A DNA stretch of 64,000 bases, taken from NCBI GenBank assembly GCA_013339895.1, contig JABACO010000045.1:124001-188000 (forward strand). The letters are read 5' to 3'. Both the position numbers and the translations under genes were made by a program. Source of the stretch: Ephydatia muelleri. Taxonomy: Eukaryota; Porifera; Demospongiae; Spongillida; Spongillidae. How positions within the stretch are numbered: the first letter of the stretch is position 1; each line of letters begins with the position of its first letter. A model generated the notes under the pieces. That model searched no databases and was not told the origin of the DNA. It saw nothing but the letters and a program-made list of their open reading frames with translations. Positions 55,628 through 64,000 of this stretch are shown one piece after another.

Positions 55628-56070
55628 TTGATTTCATATATCCCTTTGGCTGCTGCCTGTATCCTCGGCTATTATTACAATGCTATAATTGTGGTACAGA
55701 TGTTTGATGAGGGCACCATATTTTCTGTGAGTGGTGTAATACATCTCCCTCACTCCCTCCCTCATGTATCCTTAGTGTTCAGGTGTACATTTACCTTGTC
55801 AATGAACAGCTACCCCATGTGCTCATGTCCAGTGCATGTAAGCAAATCACATTTGTGGTTGTTCCTCCTTGATGATGTGAAGCAAGCACCCACCTCCTCC
55901 CTTCCACCTTCAGCAGCCATCATCCCCACCTCTACACTGTGGAGGAGGACTGTGCCCCGGCCAAGGGGGAAGAGGACATCCTCTACCTCCACACAGGACA
56001 GGATCAAGGTCAGGAACAGGCAAACCAGGACTATCTGCCTCCCTCCCCCATCCCTTTCCTGTTCACTTGA
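55628..56070 (+). CDS. Unidentified two-exon coding-like fragment (copy A2)
   Basis: Counterpart of 11,322-11,833. Hydrophobic LAAACILGYYYNAIIV, FDEGTIFS and a GTGAGT donor, then TVEEDCAPAKGEEDILYLHT and a stop after IPFLFT. Differences between copies include D/E, S/Y and D/N exchanges. Confidence 0.3.
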
Positions 56071-56769
56071 AAGGTACCAGAGTTATAAAAGATGATCTAT
56101 TTTATATGTATGTTCGATGAGAGTATCCAAATGCCACTAACTTGCCCTCTGTGTGTCCACCCTGACAGTTCTAGTGTGAAAGAGAGTGTGCACCACAAAA
56201 TGATTCCCTGATCATGTAACTTGTTAATAATTGTTAATCAACTAAATATGATCACAACTAGGCATATGTTTGTGTATGTGTGACTGTGTGGGTGTTTGTG
56301 TGTGTATGTATGTGTATGTGCATGCATGTATGTGTGTATGTTACATTGTATGTGTGTGTGAGACTAGTTGTGTGTGTATGTGCGCGTGACTGTATGTGTG
56401 ACTGTGGTTGTGTGTGTGACTGTTTGTAGTTGTGTGTGTGTTTGTGTGTGTGTGGCAGACTGGAGAGCAGCTGGTTAAAGTTCACGTGGGTTGTGTGTTC
56501 ATTTAAAAGATGATCATTTAAATTGAAATTTCTTTATTCATCAAAATGACTTTATGGATTTATAATGAGATAGTTAGGCAAATACGTATTTAAATACTAG
56601 TACCTTTAATCGATGGAAAGATAAGATAAAATCAACTACTTTCTAATTAATTAATGTGATCACATAACATAATGTACAAGACCTTTAATTCATTGGGAGA
56701 TTTATAATTTAAGTTAGAAGATTATTAAGTGCGATTTGCTTTGATTCTCTTACCTTTCTTTTCTTTTTT

Positions 56770-57165
56770 GATTTTTCATCACCTTCTTCTGGCCCTTCAA
56801 CGTCTGAGGGACCATCACCTTCATTTGACCCTTCCACATCTGAAGTCCATCATCTTCTTCTGGCCCTTCAACGTCTGAAGGCCATCACCTTCTTCTGGCC
56901 ATTCAACATCTGAGGGACCATCACCTTCTTCTGACCCTTCCACATCTGAAGTCCATCATCATCTTCTGGCCCTTCAACATCTGAAGTCCATCATCTTCTT
57001 CTGGCCCTTCAACATCTGAGGGACCATCACCTTCTTCTGGCCCTACAACATCTGAGGGACCATCACCTTCTTCTGGCCCTTCACCATCTGAGGGACCATC
57101 ACCTTCTTCTGGCCCTACAACATGAGAGGCTATCACCTTCTTCTGGCCCTTCAACATCTGAGGTA
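56770..57165. repeat. 33-bp minisatellite, copy A2
   Basis: Same family as 15,925-16,320, with unit order and number rearranged. Confidence 0.9.
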
Positions 57166-57426
57166 CCATTATTTTGCTTAGCCAATATAAAGGTCAACCA
57201 TATTTAATAAATGCACAGCGCTGTAGACAAGCTATGCAATACTCTTGATGCACATGTTCTAAAGATGAACATATCACAGCTGCACCATCCACATGGATTC
57301 CACAGGGCATTAAGACCTATTGAGGGAAGGGGAGGAGGGCAAATGAAATGGTACATACATGAACAACACACCTCAACATGTACATTGTGAATAGGTTGGT
57401 TCCCAGTGGCACTGGAATGCGTCTGT

Positions 57427-57521
<95 letters not shown>

Positions 57522-57535
57522 AACACACATACACA
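57427..57535. repeat. (CA)n microsatellite, copy A2
   Basis: About 90 bp of pure CA followed by ATACAAACAC variants. Confidence 0.95.
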
Positions 57536-59334
57536 AACAGAACACACAGGTGCACACAAATTGGTGTTTTACCACAGGTACCCTATAAAAAGAAAGTAAA
57601 AGAAGACAGTGAGAGAGAAAGGGAGGAAGAGAGGGAGAATTGGAGGTGGGATTCCGTCCTGGTCAGGCCCTGTAGAATATGAATATATACTTTGTGGTCA
57701 CATGTGGTAAAGGTTTGTAGTCCATCTGGAGTTGAATGACCTCAAATAATCTTAATCCCTCCTGCTACATATCTTTCCTCGATCCCCCATGATGCAACAT
57801 GATGCAAGTTGTACAGTACAGTAGCTCGTGTGTCTTTGTACGGTGCATGTACTCAGTAATCCAGGGTACTAAGTTATGCTCACTGGAAGCATTAACATAT
57901 GAAGAAAAACCCATAAGGTCCCTCTGTGTTTGCCAGACCCAGGGCACTCTACATGTCAGCTCATGGTTAGCCTTGTGTTGGTGACACCCAAGAAGCAGTG
58001 CTTTTCAGTTCAGTTCTTAACCCAAGGTCCTATTTTATTGGCCATACCCACAGGGCCTCTATATGTGGTAGACCCCATCATGTTCCTTTGTGTTGGACAC
58101 ACTCAGGAAAGTTTATACAGTGTGCAAAGTGTGCTATATGATGCCGAAGGCACCCTTTTATGAGGCCAAAAGATTGTAAAAAGCTCAGGATAAGAAATGT
58201 GTGTTTTTTGTCAGAATGTGGGTGAATAGTTGACCTAGTTCGAGTGCCTTCGGTGTATGTACCCTACACTCTAAACCTTAATTAATGGCCTTCCCCTAGT
58301 CCTAGTGATAGCTTGTAAGCTATACTTAGGCTATAAATCTTATCTAGGTCACTCTCTGTTAGCCAGGTTTAACTAAATTCAGCTTGAAGTCTTGTTAAGA
58401 TATGAGATCCACGAGATGGGTGATCAGAACATAAAATGCTGACCTAATTAAAGTATTCCACCTGCTATAAATCTTGATTCATGATGGAGTTTTCACTTGC
58501 GGTAACAGATTCTGGTTCACTATATACCAGTGCATTTCACAGTGGTGAATACATATTTTTTACCTTAAATATGTCGGTTCCTGGAGGATATATACTCAGA
58601 TGGACATTAGTGCCCATTACTATTAAAAATGACGGCCAATGCCATATATATATGGGTTATAACAAAAAGATGAGACTAACAAAGTCACCAATGTTGTAAT
58701 AAATTTTCAGACTCTAAGATTTCGTTGCTTTTATCCATGTATAGAATGACAAAGTACATCATCTGTTTTCTAGAATAAAGGCTATTTAACAGATAGCAAA
58801 AAGCATACTGAACCAGCTAAGTTCAACTTGAATATAAAGGGCAAAGCTTCTAAAATGAAATTGACATTGACAATTCATGTATGTGTTGTGCTGTTCTCAT
58901 CATCCTGACCCAAATAATGCCTCTCAGATTGCAGGAAATATGTAAATTGGCTTCTGGGGGAGGGCAGAGGACTGGTTGCCCCTCTCCCTCCAACCCTCCC
59001 CCTACTCTCTGCTGGACTGACCACTCTTCAATTGCTTACAACAGGCCTGTCTGTGGTACGGCCTTGCCACTGTGTTAAACCTTGCTTCTGAATGAGCAGT
59101 TTACTGTACTAGGCCAAGCCAAGCCTGGCAATACATCGGTCACACTGGCATACATACGCTGGGGCATATGATTAGAGTGTGTTAGAGGTGGGGGGGGGGG
59201 GGGGGGGGAGGGAGACAAAGTTGTGTGCATGCAGCTATATATACATAGAGCCATGTGCATGTGTGTGTGGTAGAGATTTTCAGATCTTATACTTGTAGGC
59301 TTTTCTAAGAGTGACTGCATGCAGTGACCTTTTG

Positions 59335-60293
59335 CTGAGCTGGTTACGTGTGTAAGGCTGATAAACACAAGTACGGTTGAATTACACTGGTGTAAGAGGC
59401 ATTAAAAAATTCGTTGCTCTTATTTAGTTTAACAGTTTAATTAAAGGAGAAACAATAACATAAAATGTACTTAAAATTACATATTTTAATAAAGTCATTT
59501 TTCAAAGCATTCACGTGATCGCGCGACCTCGAAGTTGTACAGAAGTAAACTGCTCAACACATGGAAACGTTGGAGCCAAAGATGAGGTAAACCATTATTG
59601 TTTTAACTGGGTGGGGAAAAAATTATGAAGTGTATTGTCCTAGCTAGTGTTTCTCACAGTGCGAGTGCATTTCAGTTGCGTTGTAAGGGTTAAACACATA
59701 CTGTTCATGGCTTGTGTCATTGTCATTCTTAGGCGGTGCATTTGGATCATGGATGTGATTTTCTAATGCATTTGAACATTACACTGTACTACATGTGTAC
59801 GCACGTTTACACCCAACGCTCTCCGGGTGACGAGGGAAGGGAGAGCGACATAAGGTGCATCCCTCTTACATGTACCATAGATATGCATGTACCAGCGTGA
59901 CGCGACATACCATGCATGTGTACATGCAGGGCTGCGTGGTTGTCGACACTGTATTCGCGTAAGATCGATCGCGCGACGCTATCACACCTTGAGCTGTAGA
60001 AGTAGCGGAGAAAATACGGTATAATCTCTGGATGTAGTAGGCGATGGATACACATAGTGTATTAGCTGCAGGTCTACTCATGCTCCTTTGCCTGTGTCGC
60101 CATACCCCCAATTCAAGGTTAATAATCACATATGTGCACAATGTATTCGTACAATGTGCTCTCCTCACTGCAAACGTAATCATCGGGCACATCAAATATG
60201 CCTATAGACCTTTTGCAGTGACATCCCGGGAACGTTCAAAACAATGTTTACTGGGGGACAAATTGTGCGTTAATTCGAAGTTATGATGTAATT
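59335..60293 (+). repeat. Interspersed repeat R1, near full copy
   Basis: Near-complete R1 with the diagnostic blocks listed for copy 1. Its right end is cut after 'cgaagttatgatgta' by the Ngaro-like element; the uninterrupted version is at 24,918-24,940. Confidence 0.85.
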
Positions 60294-60317
60294 CAACATG
60301 AACTATGACTATATAAA

Positions 60318-60415
60318 CTCCCGCCGCATGCCCCCTTCCATGGCTACTGCTACCCACCCTACCCAATGACCATCATTGGTGCCAGCGTCACTTGATGCAC
60401 GCCACAAACATAGAC
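60318..60415 (-). repeat. Split direct repeat, outer copy (B2-type)
   Basis: 98 bp ('ctcccgccgcatgccccctt' to 'cacaaacatagac'), identical by eye to 60,930-61,027. Confidence 0.9.
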
Positions 60416-60929
60416 CACACCAGAACCCTCACCTTCCCTACAGCAAAAATAGACCACATACGTAGGCTTGAGCAGGGGGCATTCTACCTACTGATCTACA
60501 TTTAGAGAGGTGCGCCCACACCATCTCACGGAAAAAACCCGTGGAAAAACCCTCTAAGGGACAAAATCCACATTATGGGGTCAAAAACCGACTATCTAAC
60601 CTGCTCCGATACCCCACAACACACAATAAACAAAGAACAATAAGACACTGTTCTCCACAGCAAGCTGCCACATGAAAGTCACCAGATAGTCCATCATCTA
60701 CTTCCAGTCAAGGATCACTCCTGCAAAATCTCACAAAATATGAAAAGAACAGATATGACTGCGTGCACGTGGTATTGACGCCTTAGACTGACTCACTCAG
60801 CAACCTCAGGCCCCTTTATCCTTACCAACCACGTGGCACCCTATTTAACCAATCGCCATGTCATTACGACATTCCGGCGGGAGCTTATTTCCCGTCTAAT
60901 TCAGTACCTTCAACCGACAAGAAATATAT

Positions 60930-61027
60930 CTCCCGCCGCATGCCCCCTTCCATGGCTACTGCTACCCACCCTACCCAATGACCATCATTGGTGCCAGCGT
61001 CACTTGATGCACGCCACAAACATAGAC
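60930..61027 (-). repeat. Split direct repeat, inner copy (B1-type)
   Basis: 98 bp, 23 bp beyond the recombinase stop codon in the element's own direction. Confidence 0.9.
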
Positions 61028-61049
61028 ACACAAAGGACAGGGCACGCCG

Positions 61050-62018
61050 TTATATGCCCAAACTCTTAGACACATCTAAACGCCTTTCCACTGAATCTTT
61101 CACACAGCCATCTTTGGCTGACTCCGACCTCCAGCGGCCATGTCTTTTAAACAACCTATCAGGCACGCCTGCATTAGCTGCAGCAGTAGCACCCCCTGCC
61201 CGCAAACTATGCATACCAAACAATGCAGGGTCCATACCCAACTGGGCAATCTTAGCAATTAAAAGCTCTCTGAGTCTTGTATAACGTAACCCTCCCGTCT
61301 TACGTAAGGTTTCACCTGACTTGGTGTTAACAATAGCCCTGAACACCTTATCATGCGAACCACTGCAAAGACCTCCCATATGAAAATAGCGCTCCAACAT
61401 TGCTACAGGGCAAGTACACAAACCAATAACTAATGCTGCCCCTTCCCGGAACTGATCTGTCTTACTAGAGACGATTTTTAACACCAGCCCTTCTGTATTA
61501 AACTCTACATCTGCACACTCTAATTTTAACACCTCCTCACAACGTAAAAAACCTGCGAAAGCCAACAAACACACCGCCAGCAACCTGACCTCTGACAAAG
61601 AAGGGTCAGGTCCTGCAGAGTCCACCATGGACTTCAACATCTCAGCTGTCGCAGGCTCCTTCCGCACCCTTGGCTTCGCCAATATGCGCCTAAACCCAGC
61701 CAACGCCGCCTGCACCAGCGGTGCACCACTCACAGGCTGCAATCCTGCCGCCTGGTGCAGCCAAGACAATGCATTCACTGCCTCCTCGATAGCTGACGTA
61801 GATTTGACAGACTCACTCAAGTGTTGCTGCAGATAGAGTGCAATGTGTGTGTCCTGGGCAGGGAAGCTTGGAACCCCTTGACGTGCCTCTGCCCATAGTT
61901 TCCATCTCCTGAATGCGCTCAGGTACTTCTTTGTGGTGCTGTCTGCCTTTCCCCTTAGAACTGTGTCAGGTAGAGCCGCTGCCAGCCGCTGCAACTCGGG
62001 GTCTTCTAAGTTACTCAT
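61050..62018 (-). CDS. Tyrosine recombinase lacking the catalytic tyrosine
   Basis: Intact 322-residue frame. Tyrosine recombinases of DIRS/Ngaro retroelements integrate the circular DNA copy without target duplication. Visible catalytic residues: Arg in AFAGFLRCEEVLKL, Lys in SSKTDQFREG, HSLRAGG (HxxR), and HGRW. Nine residues after that Trp the nucleophile should be Tyr; the relicts at 13.8 and 53.7 kb have KDGY there. This copy has KDGC, codon TGT (plus-strand 61,104-61,106), one transition from TAT. So the frame looks functional in every respect except the nucleophile. Ends SKSLGI, as usual for the family. Confidence 0.9.
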   Translation of the reverse strand: MSNLEDPELQRLAAALPDTVLRGKADSTTKKYLSAFRRWKLWAEARQGVPSFPAQDTHIALYLQQHLSESVKSTSAIEEAVNALSWLHQAAGLQPVSGAPLVQAALAGFRRILAKPRVRKEPATAEMLKSMVDSAGPDPSLSEVRLLAVCLLAFAGFLRCEEVLKLECADVEFNTEGLVLKIVSSKTDQFREGAALVIGLCTCPVAMLERYFHMGGLCSGSHDKVFRAIVNTKSGETLRKTGGLRYTRLRELLIAKIAQLGMDPALFGMHSLRAGGATAAANAGVPDRLFKRHGRWRSESAKDGCVKDSVERRLDVSKSLGI

Positions 62019-62502
62019 TAGAGGCCATATGCTCGCTGCCAGGATGTCTATGGGGGTAAAACAAAGAACAAAAAATGATTACTGCTCCAAATAGCCCAAC
62101 CAAACGTGGCTGGACTCCTCCGGTCAACTTCCAGTTGACCGCAAACCCTCCTGGGCCACACGGTCCAACCTTCGTTGACCTGGCCCCCTGGGTTTCCGTT
62201 TGACTCAAAGGTCAAACGCTGGTCCCACATAGACCAGCATGCACAATGGCAGTATGACATGACCTACACTGGTCACCATACCTGACCCACTGATCAACAA
62301 ATCATGACCCCTGGTCGACAAAATCATGACCCCTGGTCAACAAATCATGACCCCTGGTCAACAAATCATGACCCCTGGTCAGCAACTCATGGCCACTGGT
62401 CAACAAATCATGACCCACTGGCCCCATATACGACCCCTGCCCCCATACATGATGTGCCGCTCAACACACAATACCACCTCCCGGTTACACGGGTAATACC
62501 GA
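62019..62502. repeat. Spacer with 21-bp tandem repeats
   Basis: Between RNase H and recombinase. Units near 62,305-62,425 contain 'gacccctggtcaacaaatca', about five copies. No methyltransferase-like frame is present. Confidence 0.75.
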
Positions 62503-64000
62503 TCACATGCTAAAGCATATCTTCAATGCCAACAACGAGGTGTCAGGCAGCGCACCTCCTGACCTCCCCGGAATAATCTCTCCTGGCAACACCTCTGATG
62601 CCCCAACAAAAGAGGCAAACATCATGCCATCCGGGCACAACAAGGGCCAATATGGTGCAGACTCCCAGTGAGGCACTACAAGTGTACCATTAGCTTTACA
62701 CGTCTCCGCATGCCGGACCACCCTTGCCACCAAGCTAGGTGGGGGACACCACCAATTGTTCTCCCCACCACCCCAGTGCACTGTGAAAGTGTCCACTGCT
62801 TCACTCCCAGGGCAAGCAAAACGTGAATTAAACCTCGATAACTGCGTGTTAAAATTGTCTGCAAACCGGTCTACAGAATATGGACCCCATGCTTCTTCCA
62901 AATAATAAAACAACGCTGGACTGATCTGCCAGTCATCGTAATCAACAATTCGACTAATAAAATCAGCTAACTCATTCTGGGCTCTAGGTATCCACTCAGG
63001 CTCCAGACGAATCTGATGAATAATGCATGTTTCAAACACTTTCAAGGCTTGCTCCTGCAAGTTAGGCTTCCTACTACCAACCTGAAGAATGTGTACGACA
63101 TTCTGATTATCTGAAAACCATCTAACACGTGTATTGCACAGCTTAGTGGCAATGGAATTAAGCACCCTGCTTACAGCCACAAGCTCCCTCCAAGTGGAGC
63201 TCTGTGAGGCCTCCTCCGCTGTCCAAACACCCTGAGCTACATGTGTGCCATGCTCCACTGTGTACCCACCATAACCTGTATCACTAGCATCAGAGTACAC
63301 CACCCTAACAGCAGAAGGAGTATGCCATAAAGGCTGAGCATTATATTTTGGGAGACAATTTGCCCAAAAATCTAACTCCATGCGAACCGGCGGGGTAAGT
63401 TCCAACATCTCACACCATGCCTTCCAACAGTCCAGCAATGCATACAAGTTTCTAGTCATAAATCTTGAAACAGGCCCCACAGCTATTCCCATAGATATAA
63501 TTTTCCCAACAATGCTAGCAATACACCTGGCCTGGAGTCTCTGGGAACATAATGCACCCTTCAACATGGACTGTAAAGCTTGCACTTTTGCCTGAGGAAC
63601 AGCTATTTGTCCTTTCAGCAGGTCTATTTCAAACCCCAACCATGCTATACTGTGTGATGGTCTCCAAACTGACTTTTTATCATTAACTACCAAACCTGAC
63701 TTATGCAAGGTGTTTCTCACCCACCCACTGGCTTTTTCAGCCTCCTTTTACCCTTGTACAGCCACAATACCATCATCCAAATACATAACAGCCTTCAAAC
63801 CCTTAGATCTCCATAATCTAACAAGAGGACGTAACAACTTTGTAAACAAATATGGTGCTGATGCCAGGCCAAAAGGCAGCACCGCGAACACATAGAAATG
63901 CTGATCCCATTCAAAACCCAAGTACTTACGATGATGCCCAGCAATCTCCACATGATGATACCTCGACTTGAGATCAAAATTAAACATGAGCTCACCTGGA
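62503..64000 (-). pseudogene. Reverse transcriptase-RNase H of the Ngaro-like element
   Basis: Open from the window edge: RT motif A MFNFDLKSRYHHVEI, LPFGLASAPYLFTK and motif C VMYLDDGIVAVQG, then a TAA at 63,748-63,750. After that the same frame continues NTLHKSGLVVNDKKS, WLGFEIDLLKGQI and RNase H with all four acidic positions (VVYSDASDTGYGG, TWRELVAV, WFSDNQNVVHIL, AQNELADFISR). Ends at 62,503. A single in-frame stop, not a frameshift, interrupts it, so the element needs readthrough or is inactive. Confidence 0.9.

Larger units (their letters stand above)
54036..60293 (+). repeat. Segmental duplication A, copy A2
   Basis: Collinear with the four blocks of copy A1 and free of the Ty3 element, the 660-bp block and the 3.3-kb block found there. 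Its right limit as visible is the insertion point of the Ngaro-like element. Within it, 55,302-56,070 and 57,170-59,310 are non-coding, with only short frames. Confidence 0.88.
60294..64000 (-). mobile_element. Ngaro-like YR retrotransposon, 3' part
   Basis: Minus orientation: RT-RNase H (from beyond the window to 62,503), a 480-bp spacer, tyrosine recombinase (62,018-61,050), and 98-bp direct repeats at 61,027-60,930 and 60,415-60,318 separated by 514 bp. Absence of a methyltransferase domain and presence of split direct repeats favour Ngaro over DIRS1-type. The gag and 5' A1 repeat lie outside. The right-hand terminus at about 60,294 follows from comparison with 24,930. Confidence 0.85.

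Noticed and set aside
1-64000. Bacterial or phage origin
   Set aside because: Spliceosomal introns, microsatellites, LTR and YR retroelements and metazoan domain architectures rule this out.

Overview
The window reads as repeat-rich nuclear DNA of a marine invertebrate, most likely a demosponge. This is an inference. It rests on spliced genes with small GT-AG introns, a metazoan CCDC47 homologue, a duplicated RING/B-box/filamin/NHL (TRIM-NHL) gene, FEM1-like ankyrin fragments, and a mix of Ngaro-like tyrosine-recombinase retroelements, a Ty3/gypsy element, an OTU-bearing Helitron, Merlin-like and hAT-like DNA transposons, and abundant micro- and minisatellites. No rRNA, tRNA, CRISPR array or bacterial operon was seen.

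Layout. 1-1.8 kb: a Merlin/ISXO2-type transposase remnant (minus) beside a restriction-like endonuclease fragment of a non-LTR retroelement. 2-8.3 kb: TRIM-NHL locus 1. 9.8-24.9 kb: copy A1 of a segmental duplication carrying a FEM1-like pseudogene, a Ngaro relict (13.0-14.4 kb) and a 5,006-bp Ty3/gypsy element with identical 148-bp LTRs (18,966-23,971). 24-29.9 kb: TRIM-NHL locus 2, frameshifted. 30.3-31.6 kb: a relict tyrosine-recombinase retroelement. 31.8-49.3 kb: a plus-strand CCDC47 homologue recognised exon by exon. Its introns hold (CT)-rich and (TG)n arrays, a 2.2-kb 42-bp minisatellite, a full-coding-length Helitron (39.2-46.2 kb), a small TATA-driven ORF and a perfect 119-bp inverted repeat. 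49.3-54 kb: mostly unassigned, with a hAT-type MITE and another dead tyrosine recombinase. 54.0-60.3 kb: copy A2 of the segmental duplication. 60.3-64.0 kb: the 3' two thirds of a minus-strand Ngaro-like element, running off the window.

The only clear host genes are CCDC47 (ER membrane-protein insertion), the TRIM-NHL pair (putative ubiquitin ligase/RNA-binding family) and the FEM1-like C-termini (CUL2 substrate-receptor family). The paralogous copies act as internal controls. The Ty3 element, the 60-kb Ngaro element and two other blocks each have an 'empty site' in the other copy, which dates them after the duplications. Frameshifts recur in CCDC47, one TRIM-NHL copy and the Helitron. Because splice sites and flanking codons are otherwise well kept, residual assembly indels are a serious alternative to pseudogenisation.
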